The position numbers were made by a program, and so were the translations under genes. Shown here one piece after another: positions 27,201-34,725 of a stretch of 64,000 nucleotides of DNA; the first letter of the stretch is position 1, and the number at the start of each line of letters is the position of its first letter. This DNA is from Cyanobacteria bacterium SZAS LIN-3 (GTDB lineage: Bacteria > Cyanobacteriota > Vampirovibrionia > Obscuribacterales > Obscuribacteraceae): positions 1 through 64,000 of the forward strand of contig JAFEAV010000003.1 in assembly GCA_018266215.1 (NCBI GenBank), given 5' to 3'. A model generated the notes under the pieces. The model worked only from the letters and a program-made list of their open reading frames with translations, ran no database searches and was not told where the DNA came from.

Positions 27201-27228
27201 AAAAAAGCCTCGCAAATCGCGGGCTTTT
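27201..27228 (-). terminator. Intrinsic terminator inside the serS leader (possible attenuator)
   Basis: Read on the minus strand, AAAAGCC pairs with GGCTTTT around a loop containing a further CGC/GCG pairing, followed by six T's. It ends only about 40 bases before the serS ATG and lies after the likely serS promoter. It may stop read-through from the kinase gene upstream, or attenuate serS. Confidence 0.6.
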
Positions 27229-27261
27229 GTATCTAATCGACTAATTTTGACTGACAAAATT

Positions 27262-27310
27262 ATGATTGAACCGACACAGTGCGCCCATCTCTCCGGTAGA
27301 GAGATGATGA
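27262..27310 (-). promoter_or_regulatory. serS leader hairpin
   Basis: On the minus strand CATCTCTC and GAGAGATG pair perfectly (eight pairs) around a five-base loop at about 27285-27305. It precedes the terminator by about 60 bases. No T-box consensus is present, so the ligand or trigger, if any, is unknown. Confidence 0.4.
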
Positions 27311-27346
27311 TACTTGCCGCGCTATGTCTGTCCTGTTCATTTCTCC

Positions 27347-27374
27347 AGTATGAGGCGCGACAAATTTTTGTCAA
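27347..27374 (-). promoter_or_regulatory. Putative serS promoter
   Basis: A perfect -35 TTGACA (27374-27369) and CATACT (27352-27347) with a 16-base spacer. Transcription from here would give a leader of roughly 180 bases before serS. Confidence 0.45.
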
Positions 27375-27401
27375 TTGAATGTTGCTTTAAATTTGCCGAT
27401 G

Positions 27402-27896
27402 TTAACCCTGGGGGAAAAAGAGATAGTCCTCACCATCTTTTGATGGTTTGATTATCACGATTTTGCCCTCGGAGCGCTTGGGACGGCCGTTTTTGTTGAG
27501 CTCATGGTACATGTTTGTGACTATTTCATCCGGCACCACGCGCTCGCGATTTTTGTTGCGACTGAGGCAGAGATCGAGGGGCACGTCCAGATACCAGAGT
27601 TGGATGTCGACATAACCGTGCTTTTTGGCCATCGCCAAGATCGGCTCACGCTGCCGCGGATTGAGATTTGTATTGTCGATGATGATGCTGAGATTTTCTT
27701 GCATCGCCGCTTCCAGACGTTCAAAAAATATCTTGAACACCTGTTCTTTGTCGCCCTGTTCGGCCTCGCTGCCGTAGAGTTCGGCCCGGATCTTATCGGC
27801 ATTGAGGTAGTGGAAGCCTTTGGCCACGACCTTTTGCGCAACAGTAGTTTTGCCGGCCCCCGGCACCCCCACCATCATGATAAGTTTCCCGGGCAT
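27402..27896 (-). CDS. P-loop kinase (polynucleotide-kinase/zeta-like AAA_33 family)
   Basis: A 164-residue single-domain nucleotide-binding protein. Walker A GVPGAGKTT is at about 10-18; an NTNLNPRQR motif near residue 74 and a helical lid with RNKNRERVVPDEIV are typical of the T4 polynucleotide kinase-like / zeta-toxin-like P-loop kinases. The substrate is unknown (nucleic acid 5' ends, nucleotides or small metabolites). It starts 1 base after the stop of the upstream membrane protein gene, so it is the last gene of the pyrB-pyrC unit. Confidence 0.8.
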   Translation of the reverse strand: MPGKLIMMVGVPGAGKTTVAQKVVAKGFHYLNADKIRAELYGSEAEQGDKEQVFKIFFERLEAAMQENLSIIIDNTNLNPRQREPILAMAKKHGYVDIQLWYLDVPLDLCLSRNKNRERVVPDEIVTNMYHELNKNGRPKRSEGKIVIIKPSKDGEDYLFFPQG

Positions 27897-27897
27897 C

Positions 27898-28359
27898 TTA
27901 AACTCCTTGCTGCGAGCTGGGTTCTACAGCGGCGCCGTCGGTCTTTTCCCCCGTGCGCGCTTTGTTTTCTTCCTTGATCCAGCGGGCGTAGATAGCGCCG
28001 ACGTACAAGCTGGACAGGAGATAAAGTGTCATCAGTACCGGCCGCATCTGCTCGTTGCCGCGAGACTGCGGAGCTACTTTGGTGTCGAGCCAGGGATTGT
28101 AGAAGAAGGTCAATCCGACCGTCAGTGAAAACAATCCGGTGGAGAGATAGGCGCGGCGCGCCCAGGTGCTGAATTCCTTGTAGGACCAGATGGTCTGCAG
28201 CAGATAGCCCAGGCCGAAGAGTCCGATGGCGATACCGTAATGTTGATAGCGTCCGAGGGTGACATATTTTTGCAGGGGCGTGCAATAAACTGCGACGGCC
28301 AGAGCGCAGAAGACGATGACCAGACGATGGCGGCTAGTTTTGCGCCAGAGTTTCTGCAT
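27898..28359 (-). CDS. Small membrane protein of unknown function
   Basis: A 153-residue protein with about four hydrophobic segments (about 13-30, 42-58, 70-87 and 108-125) and a polar, charged C-terminal tail. Its ATG directly follows the TAA of pyrC, with no base between, so translation is coupled. I do not recognise a family. Its place in a pyrimidine operon does not by itself define a function. Confidence 0.7.
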   Translation of the reverse strand: MQKLWRKTSRHRLVIVFCALAVAVYCTPLQKYVTLGRYQHYGIAIGLFGLGYLLQTIWSYKEFSTWARRAYLSTGLFSLTVGLTFFYNPWLDTKVAPQSRGNEQMRPVLMTLYLLSSLYVGAIYARWIKEENKARTGEKTDGAAVEPSSQQGV

Positions 28360-29694
28360 TTATTTGAGTGCCAACCCCTCGATGCTTATCCATCGACCCA
28401 TGGCCGGTTCGTGCTGGTAGGCTATGCGACCCTGGCAGAGGGTGAGCAGTACGCGGCCTGTGAGGGTGCGGCCGTTGAAGGGGGAGTTATGACTTTTGCT
28501 GTGGCCGTTTCTGGGTGAGTATGTCCACTTTTCAGCAGGGTCAAACAAGAAAACATCGGCGCTGCGACCGTGAGCCAGAGAGGGTTCTGGCAGACCGAGA
28601 ATCTTTGCCGGGCCGCTGGTAAATTTGCGCAGCACTTCCACCCTGCTCATCTGGGTTTGACTGCCCTTGCCGCTCAGGCGTTCCAAACACAGGGGCAGTG
28701 CCGTTTCCAGACCGGTGACACCGCAGGGGGCGGCGTTGAATCCCGCACCCTTTTCGGCATGGGTATGGGGTGCGTGGTCGGTGGCGATGGCGTCCAGGGT
28801 GCCGTTTTTCAGGGCCAGGGTCAGGGCGTCCTGGTCCGCTTGTGAGCGCAGGGGTGGGTTCATTTTGAAACTGGTATTGAAATCACCGACGTCCGAGTCG
28901 GTCAAAGTCAGATGGTGCGGGGTTGTGTCGGCGGTGATGGACAGACCGTCGGCCTTGGCTCGTTCGATCAGGCGGATGGAGGCTATGGTTGAGATGTGGG
29001 CAAAATGCAGATGAGCACCGGTTATGCGCGCAATTTCTATTTCACGCGCGACGCATACCGCCTCCGATGCCGTTGTCACACCGGCCAGGCCGAGAGCGGT
29101 GCTGGTGGCCGATTCATTCATTACCCCTGCCCCGGAGAGATCCCTGTCTTCCGGGTGGCTGATTACGAGTGTTCCCAGTGCCCGGGCCTGTTCCAGCGCC
29201 CGGCGCATGACGGCCAGATTGGTAACCGGCAGACCGTCGTCGCTGAAGGCCACCGCACCCAGCTCGCTGAGCATGGCCATTTCAGTCACTTCTTTGCCGG
29301 CCATGCCCTTGGTCACGTTGGCGACGGACAGCACTCGGATCACCGCTTTGTCGGCTATCATCTGCTGCAGATGCTGATAGACCATGGCATTGTCGATGGG
29401 CGGCACGGTGTTGGCCATTGCCACAACCGTAGTGTAACCACCGGCGGCGGCGGCCTGGGTACCGGTGGCGATGTCTTCTTTGGCTCCCTGACCAAAGTCG
29501 CGCAGGTGCGTGTGCAAATCAATCAGACCGGGCATGAGCAAAAGACCGTCGGCATCAAAGACCGTTTCACTGTCATGCGTCGGTATGGCCGTGCCGATGT
29601 CGACAATCATGCCGTTGTCTATGCGTACGTCTTGTTTGGTCTCTACGCTGCTATTGACACTGGGATCGACGAGCACACAATTTTGAATCAGCAT
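28360..29694 (-). CDS. pyrC: Dihydroorotase
   Basis: A 444-residue class I dihydroorotase, step 3 of pyrimidine synthesis (carbamoyl-aspartate to dihydroorotate). The zinc site DLHTHLRD has His61 and His63; the later metal-site His and catalytic Asp appear in ISHPEDRD, HFAHIST and ATDHAPHTHAEK. I start at MLIQN (29694), 10 bases after the pyrB stop; a TTG at 29724 would overlap pyrB. Genes upstream and downstream are tightly linked. All key residues are present, so it is not the inactive PyrC' type. Confidence 0.95.
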   Translation of the reverse strand: MLIQNCVLVDPSVNSSVETKQDVRIDNGMIVDIGTAIPTHDSETVFDADGLLLMPGLIDLHTHLRDFGQGAKEDIATGTQAAAAGGYTTVVAMANTVPPIDNAMVYQHLQQMIADKAVIRVLSVANVTKGMAGKEVTEMAMLSELGAVAFSDDGLPVTNLAVMRRALEQARALGTLVISHPEDRDLSGAGVMNESATSTALGLAGVTTASEAVCVAREIEIARITGAHLHFAHISTIASIRLIERAKADGLSITADTTPHHLTLTDSDVGDFNTSFKMNPPLRSQADQDALTLALKNGTLDAIATDHAPHTHAEKGAGFNAAPCGVTGLETALPLCLERLSGKGSQTQMSRVEVLRKFTSGPAKILGLPEPSLAHGRSADVFLFDPAEKWTYSPRNGHSKSHNSPFNGRTLTGRVLLTLCQGRIAYQHEPAMGRWISIEGLALK

Positions 29695-29704
29695 ATTTAT
29701 ACCG

Positions 29705-30757
29705 CTATAGAAGTAGCAAAGCAAAAATCGACATGCGTGTAAGGACGCCGTTTTCCACCTGTTTGAGTACGAGTGAAAGTTTGGGATCGTCGGCCAGTGC
29801 GCCGGTTATCTCCACGCCGCGGTTGATTGGTCCGGGGTGCAGGACTTTGACTCCGCCGGCGGCCAGGCGGATGCGATTATGATCCAGGCGGAAGAATTGT
29901 TTGTACTCTTCCATGCTGGCAATCAATCCCTGTTCCTGTCTTTCCAGCTGCAGGCGCAGACTGACTATGAAGTCTGCGTCTTTGATGGCTGATTCCAGAC
30001 GGTGGTGTACCACCGCTCCCAGATCGCTGTGGCTGAAGCCGGCCGGTACCAGTGAAGGCGGGCCCGCCATGTGCACTTCGGCACCCAGTTTTTTGAGCAG
30101 GGCGAGATTGGAGCGCGCCACACGACTGTGGGCGACGTCGCCGACTATGGCAATCTTTTTGCCCTTGAGTGTTTCGGCCGTTACTTTTTTGCCGATTTTT
30201 GTGCCTGAGTCCAACTCCGGCAAAAGGTCCAGGACTTCCAGCATCGTATAGAGGTCGAGCAAGCCCTGGGAGGGATGCGCGTGCCAGCCGTCTCCGGCAT
30301 TGATGATGTTGATTTTGTCGCCGACAAGCTTGGCCAGATCCGATGGGGCGCCCGATTGCGAATGGCGCATGACGATGGCGTTTACACCCATGGCATGCAG
30401 ATTGAGGGCGGTGTCCTCCAGGGTCTCGCCCTTGGCCACCGACGAGGTTTTTACATCGAGATTGAGGGTTGTGGCGCCCAGTTTGCGCGCTGCTAGCTCG
30501 AAGCTGCTGCGCGTGCGGGTGGAATTTTCCCAGAAGACGCTGGCTATGGTTTTGTCGTTGAGCACCGCCAGCGGTGCGCCCTTGTGTGCTTGCTGCAGTT
30601 TGAAATGCCTGGTAAGAGCGAGGATCAGGCTGATTTCATCTAGATTGAGTGAGCGAGTCTCAATCAGATGCCGCCGCGCATGCCAGCTTTTGGCTTCGGC
30701 GCAGTCAGGCAAAGTCTCCAGCAGCTTGGAAACGGGCTCGTTTAGCTTGATAGACAT
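29705..30757 (-). CDS. pyrB: Aspartate carbamoyltransferase catalytic subunit
   Basis: A 350-residue protein, the committed step of pyrimidine synthesis. The carbamoyl-phosphate motif STRTRSSFE, the HPSQGLLDL motif and HPGPINRG are all present. At 350 residues it is somewhat longer than E. coli PyrB (311). No regulatory subunit pyrI is nearby. The start is the ATG at 30757 (a TTG two codons earlier is possible). It heads a four-gene unit pyrB-pyrC-membrane protein-P-loop kinase. Confidence 0.95.
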   Translation of the reverse strand: MSIKLNEPVSKLLETLPDCAEAKSWHARRHLIETRSLNLDEISLILALTRHFKLQQAHKGAPLAVLNDKTIASVFWENSTRTRSSFELAARKLGATTLNLDVKTSSVAKGETLEDTALNLHAMGVNAIVMRHSQSGAPSDLAKLVGDKINIINAGDGWHAHPSQGLLDLYTMLEVLDLLPELDSGTKIGKKVTAETLKGKKIAIVGDVAHSRVARSNLALLKKLGAEVHMAGPPSLVPAGFSHSDLGAVVHHRLESAIKDADFIVSLRLQLERQEQGLIASMEEYKQFFRLDHNRIRLAAGGVKVLHPGPINRGVEITGALADDPKLSLVLKQVENGVLTRMSIFALLLL

Positions 30758-30802
30758 GGTCAAATTATGGAAGCCTTAGCTGGCCCTGTCAAATTTTTGG
30801 AG

Positions 30803-30830
30803 TTGTCAATCTTCGCATTCCGGCGATAAT
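30803..30830 (+). promoter_or_regulatory. Promoter for the MurF-like gene
   Basis: TTGTCA (30803-30808) and GATAAT (30825-30830) with a 16-base spacer, about 33 bases before the GTG start at 30863. Each box matches the sigma-70 consensus in five of six positions. Confidence 0.55.
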
Positions 30831-30862
30831 AAGGGCCCTGATGTAAAACGACTGGAGACTCT

Positions 30863-31684
30863 GTGACGGCACTTTTTACCGGTGAAGAAATAATTGACCT
30901 GACCGGTGCTCGTATGGCCTGCGGCATGATGCCTGACGAGGCCGGCCCCATTGCCGTTGATACGCGTGAGCCGATGGAAGGCGCCTGGTTTGTCGCTCTG
31001 GGTGGCTCGACCTATGATGGGCATGATTTCCTGGGCGACGCTTTTAGCGCCGGTGCCCTGGGTTGTATCGTTGCGGACAGGCCAAACTATCCCATCGCCA
31101 GCACTTCTTTCCCTCTGCTGGCCGTGGACGATACCGAAGAAGCCCTCGGTATCCTGGCGCGCAACTGGCGCCGTCGGACTTTGAAAAAACTCTGTCTTGT
31201 TGCCGCCACAGAATCTGGCCAGCCCGGCAGCGGCTGGTCGAAGGCGACGCTGGATCTGGGCGCGCACTTCGCTCAGCTGCGCGGCCATGAGCATCTCTCC
31301 GAGAGTTTCCTGGACTGGCGCACCAGAGTCTCGATAATTCTGGCGCAGTTTCTCAATCTCACCGAAGAGCAGGATTTTTTGCTGGCCGAATTTGCCCCGC
31401 AGCCGCTCACCAGGGCACCCTGGCTGGTCAGACAACTCCTGCCCAATCTGATGATTTTCCCGGAGGAGGCTTTTGATTTTGCCCGCCTGGCTCTGGGGGC
31501 AAAGGAAGCGCATCAGGTAAAAGTGGACATGGCAAAAGAGTTGAATGGGCTGAATAAACCTGGACTGCCGGCGCAATATTTAGTGGCCGCCGCAGACGCC
31601 GAGCTGGCCGGAGAGCTTGGACTGGAGCCGACTTTAGACCTTCTCGATCCGTCCTTGAGTCAACAGATGGGGCTTAAGCCGTAG
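30863..31684 (+). CDS. Truncated MurF-like protein lacking the ATP-binding and ligase parts
   Basis: A GTG start with TGGAG upstream; 273 residues against about 450 for MurF. Residues 28-75 match the MurF N-terminal UDP-substrate domain (DTRE at 33-36, WFVALGG, YDGHDF at 51-56, GALGCIVADRP). Residues 108-235 follow the central domain, but the ATP loop (normally GSNGKTT) reads ATESGQPGSGWSKAT and has lost the motif. The C-terminal ligase domain is absent. It cannot be an ordinary UDP-MurNAc-tripeptide ligase. The intact reading frame and good promoter argue for a retained, perhaps regulatory or binding, role. Confidence 0.65.
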   Translation: MTALFTGEEIIDLTGARMACGMMPDEAGPIAVDTREPMEGAWFVALGGSTYDGHDFLGDAFSAGALGCIVADRPNYPIASTSFPLLAVDDTEEALGILARNWRRRTLKKLCLVAATESGQPGSGWSKATLDLGAHFAQLRGHEHLSESFLDWRTRVSIILAQFLNLTEEQDFLLAEFAPQPLTRAPWLVRQLLPNLMIFPEEAFDFARLALGAKEAHQVKVDMAKELNGLNKPGLPAQYLVAAADAELAGELGLEPTLDLLDPSLSQQMGLKP

Positions 31685-32105
31685 CGCTGCTGCGCGAAAT
31701 TATCTGCCTGGTGCTGGAGACCAGCTGATAAATCTGGCGAGTGAGCCACATCGTGCCCGGCAAAATATAAAAGACAGCGGCTAATTTGCCGAAGGGCAGA
31801 TTTTTCAAAATCATCGGAATGGCTTCCGGTCCGTACCAGCGCTCACTATTGTCGTCGATCAAAAATAGACTCCAGCGCGAGCCGTCCAGGTCTTGCATCA
31901 GCTGCTTAGCGCGCGGATGCTTGGAGGCACGGTCGACAAAAACGAAGGCGCCCTGCTTGTCCCAGATATGGAGCAGGCCGGCAAGGCGACGCACCACGGT
32001 GCAACGCTCGTCGCAAACGATTGTCAAAGATTGGGATTCCGAGCAATGTGATGCCAATGTGTCCATTGCACGCCCGCCTGTGAAGTTAGTTTTTTGAAGT
32101 GTCAT
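31674..32105 (-). CDS. DCC-like (DUF393) protein with incomplete Cys motif
   Basis: A 143-residue protein resembling the DCC thiol-disulfide oxidoreductase family: an early beta strand TIVCDERC followed by RRL (family: DGxCxxCrr), then WSLFLID, a PFGKLAAVFYILPG segment and a basic C-terminus. The second Cys of the usual CxxC is replaced by Val, so redox activity is doubtful. It overlaps the 3' end of the MurF-like gene by 11 bases, tail to tail. A second ATG at 32066 is a possible start. Family assignment is moderate. Confidence 0.6.
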   Translation of the reverse strand: MTLQKTNFTGGRAMDTLASHCSESQSLTIVCDERCTVVRRLAGLLHIWDKQGAFVFVDRASKHPRAKQLMQDLDGSRWSLFLIDDNSERWYGPEAIPMILKNLPFGKLAAVFYILPGTMWLTRQIYQLVSSTRQIISRSSATA

Positions 32106-32154
32106 AAGTTTAGCAGAAGTTCAGAATTGATCTACACCTTATCTGGTGGCAATC

Positions 32155-32179
32155 GGCAAAATTTTGATTAGATTTTGCC
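32155..32179. repeat. Perfect 8-bp inverted repeat in an intergenic gap
   Basis: GGCAAAAT (32155-32162) and ATTTTGCC (32172-32179) separated by nine bases, 50 bases upstream of the DCC-like gene. It could be an operator or a weak hairpin. No T tract follows on either strand. Confidence 0.3.
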
Positions 32180-32330
32180 TGCAGATAAACGGGCTTGTCA
32201 AGCGGCTCTTCGGCTCTCCTTTTAATTTTGTTAGACCCATACTCGCGGTGCAAATGCCCGAGACATTTCGCATATCACTGACGACGGCGGGGCAACTTTG
32301 AAGTTCCTTCAAAACCGACAAAGCGGTAAA

Positions 32331-32726
32331 ATGACGTCGGATAAATGTGGAGCTGCCGTGATACTGGACGAATACAAATTTTTGACCGAAGAGCTGATGC
32401 CCTTCCTCAAGGAAAATTGGGACAAGCTGGATCTGGCCGAGCGTGATGGTGCCGGCGATAGCGATGGCCGTCTCTCCAAAGAGGAGTTGCAACAGGCCTG
32501 CGACCGCGCTCAAGCCGCCGGGCGCGAAGAAGACGCGCGCTTGCTCAATGAGCTGATCATGCGCTACGAGGCCATTTGCAAGGCCTACACCGACAGTGCC
32601 TGCGGCAAAAACGAAGACAATCTGGGCATATCGCAGGCCGATGTCTCGGTTTATGCGCAACTCTGGGATCCCAATTATCGGCAACGCGCCGGCAAGCCCA
32701 ACCCGACAAACTGGGTAGGAGAGTAA
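32331..32726 (+). CDS. Small EF-hand-like acidic protein
   Basis: About 131 residues from the ATG at 32331 (TTG at 32298 is an alternative; neither has a strong ribosome site). The first half holds a calcium-loop-like GAGDSDGRLSKEE and the chain is helical and charged. No signal peptide is visible. Two bases separate its stop from the TTG of the DUF1573-cytochrome gene, so the two are coupled; an AGGAG inside its last codons is the ribosome site for that gene. The specific role is unknown. Confidence 0.6.
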   Translation: MTSDKCGAAVILDEYKFLTEELMPFLKENWDKLDLAERDGAGDSDGRLSKEELQQACDRAQAAGREEDARLLNELIMRYEAICKAYTDSACGKNEDNLGISQADVSVYAQLWDPNYRQRAGKPNPTNWVGE

Positions 32727-32728
32727 GG

Positions 32729-33535
32729 TTGGGCCGCAAGCCTGCCGTCATCCTGTCGCTCTTTGCGGCCGCGTTGCTTGGCGCCGGCCTATTCATTTAT
32801 GTGGATAGGGAAAGGCAAAAAGCCGAGGAAGCGAAAAAGCCTGCTATTTGGTTTGACTCGCAAGTAATAGACCTGGGCAAAGTCGACGAGGGCGTTGAAG
32901 TGACCGGTCAGTTTAAAGTGGCAAACCGGGGCGGCTCGCCGCTTGAGATTGAGGACATCAAGTCCAGCTGCGGCTGCACCTTCCCCGTCTGGAAGCGCCG
33001 CCGACTAATGCCGGGAGAGCAAGTGGTGTTGCCGGTAACGGTCGACACCGCCATGAAGCAGGACAAAGTGGAAAAGACAATGGATGTGATTTCCAACGAT
33101 CCCAGGCGCTCCTTCGTTACTCTTACCATCAAGATAGAAGTCAACGATCCGCACTCCATGCTGGATGTGCGCGGCCCCTCAAAGATTTTCACCAGCGAAA
33201 AGTGCACCAGCTGTCACGTTGATCAGGGTGTGGGACAGTTCGGCAAGGAGCTCTTTGAAGCCGATTGTGCCATGTGTCACCGACCGGGAGCCAAAGGCAG
33301 CCCGCATGAGGGCAAGCCCAGTGTCGGTCCCGTGCTCGAAAGCCTCGACCTGAGCGATCCCCAGTATGTTGCCCGCATGCGTGATGTGATCGCCCATGGC
33401 AGCAAGACGCATCGCTCGATGCCGGGCTTTTCCGCAGAAGCCGGTGGCCCGCTTTCAAAAGAACAAATTGACTCGCTCGTTGTTTATCTCAAGGCACTCC
33501 ACACAAGACAAGCAGGCGGTCCTGATGAACTCTAG
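32729..33535 (+). CDS. Membrane-anchored DUF1573-cytochrome c fusion
   Basis: It starts with TTG at 32729 after AGGAG (32717-32721). In 268 residues: an uncleaved-looking N-terminal membrane anchor (about 6-24), a DUF1573 immunoglobulin-like domain (about 40-142, with the typical SSCGCTF at 79-85), then a c-type cytochrome region with two CxxCH haem sites (CTSCH 159-163 and CAMCH 180-184) and a candidate axial Met231 in RSMPGF. Only one cytochrome-c-like domain length is available for two CxxCH motifs. Likely an exported electron carrier; partner unknown. The next gene overlaps its stop by 11 bases. Confidence 0.75.
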   Translation: MGRKPAVILSLFAAALLGAGLFIYVDRERQKAEEAKKPAIWFDSQVIDLGKVDEGVEVTGQFKVANRGGSPLEIEDIKSSCGCTFPVWKRRRLMPGEQVVLPVTVDTAMKQDKVEKTMDVISNDPRRSFVTLTIKIEVNDPHSMLDVRGPSKIFTSEKCTSCHVDQGVGQFGKELFEADCAMCHRPGAKGSPHEGKPSVGPVLESLDLSDPQYVARMRDVIAHGSKTHRSMPGFSAEAGGPLSKEQIDSLVVYLKALHTRQAGGPDEL

Positions 33536-34688
33536 GCCAGGAATATTGAAAAAGCAGTCCCGGCTTTTTCTGCTCAGCGCACTGTCGCTGGCGATTGGCT
33601 TCAGCACTATTTGGGCGCCGGCACAGGCGGTCGACTCCGGCGAAGTCAGCACCCTGGCGACGATAATTCCCTCAGCTACGCCCCTGCAAATCCCGCTGGA
33701 AGGCAAGGACGTAGACGCCTTTGTCCCCAGCGGCTGCAAAATTTTTGCCCGGGCCTCCGGTGATTTGAATCGTGACGGCCTGTCGGACGCAGCGTTTATA
33801 GTTGTACAAAAGGATGACAATCCCCAGGGTTTTGCCGATCAGCCCGACTCCATGCCACGAGCTGTTGTTGTTGTGTTTGCTCAGCCGGGCGGCGGTTATA
33901 AGCGCGCGGCGATCGGCTATGGGCCGGTGATGTCCGGTAAGACCGCCACAAATTTTGCCCTCTCCGTTGTTGAGATTAGCATCGTCAAAGGCGCTCTGGT
34001 AATTAAAAACGCCAACTCGGCAAGTTTTACCCAAGCTCACGAGTTGACCTTTGCCTGGCAGCATGGCCGAATGGAACTGACCCGCGTGTCGTTCAATTGT
34101 TGCTGTTTGCGTGATGGTAACCAGCATTCATCAAGCGAAGACCGCGATTTGAATACCGGTCTTGTGCACTGCGCAGGCGCGCGATTTTTTGCCCTGCGGG
34201 CTCCGCTCCTGGGCGGGACTTTGCCCGTAATAGACGGCAAGGTGGAGAAGGGCGAATGGTCGGGTCAATCAGTTCATATTGAGAGTGCCACAGTGCAGGC
34301 CGCATACAATAAAGATGATCTCTTTATTTGCGCTCTGATGCAGGGTTCGGCGGCCCCGCGTATGAAAAATTGCCGGGTGCAATTGCTGGCTGCCGGCGGT
34401 AAATTGATCCAGCCAGTGGAGAGCAAGACCTTGATTGCAGGCGATAAAACCGTAGTTGAGTGCAAATTTAAAATGGAACAGATACCAAAGGGTGCTGTCA
34501 GTGAAAGCGAGTTTGCTCCCAAAAGATTGAGGCTGACGGTGCAGATTGTTGGTGAACTGCCTGGCGGTAAAGGCCCGCTTGTTATTTCCACCGGCAATGG
34601 TCTTAAAGGACTGGGCGAAATATCGCTCTGCCGCAACGCTGCCCAGCCAACTCTGGAAAATTGGAGCTGGGAGCATAGCGACGAATAG
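33525..34688 (+). CDS. Secreted protein with VCBS/FG-GAP-like start and CBM9-like end
   Basis: The start at 33525 overlaps the end of the preceding cytochrome gene. The 387-residue product has a signal peptide (about 1-35, AQA-V). Its first half has GDLNRDGLSDAAFIVV, typical of repeats in secreted proteins with calcium-binding loops; its second half has VIDGKVEKGEW, reminiscent of the CBM9-like carbohydrate/cell-envelope domain. No catalytic motif is seen. It lies 37 bases before the GH31 alpha-glucosidase, so a sugar link is possible but inferred. Confidence 0.55.
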   Translation: MNSRPGILKKQSRLFLLSALSLAIGFSTIWAPAQAVDSGEVSTLATIIPSATPLQIPLEGKDVDAFVPSGCKIFARASGDLNRDGLSDAAFIVVQKDDNPQGFADQPDSMPRAVVVVFAQPGGGYKRAAIGYGPVMSGKTATNFALSVVEISIVKGALVIKNANSASFTQAHELTFAWQHGRMELTRVSFNCCCLRDGNQHSSSEDRDLNTGLVHCAGARFFALRAPLLGGTLPVIDGKVEKGEWSGQSVHIESATVQAAYNKDDLFICALMQGSAAPRMKNCRVQLLAAGGKLIQPVESKTLIAGDKTVVECKFKMEQIPKGAVSESEFAPKRLRLTVQIVGELPGGKGPLVISTGNGLKGLGEISLCRNAAQPTLENWSWEHSDE

Positions 34689-34725
34689 CCTGTGATAATC
34701 TATGGCTCTCTGCCGAGGCCTGGAA

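Noticed and set aside
27240..27310. tRNA-like GGTTCAATC in the serS leader
   Set aside because: The flanking bases cannot form the T-arm or acceptor stem, so this is not a tRNA; no T-box consensus either.
27156..27374. 72-codon ORF covering the serS leader on the minus strand
   Set aside because: It starts inside the -35 box and contains the terminator; no Ser-codon run typical of a leader peptide.
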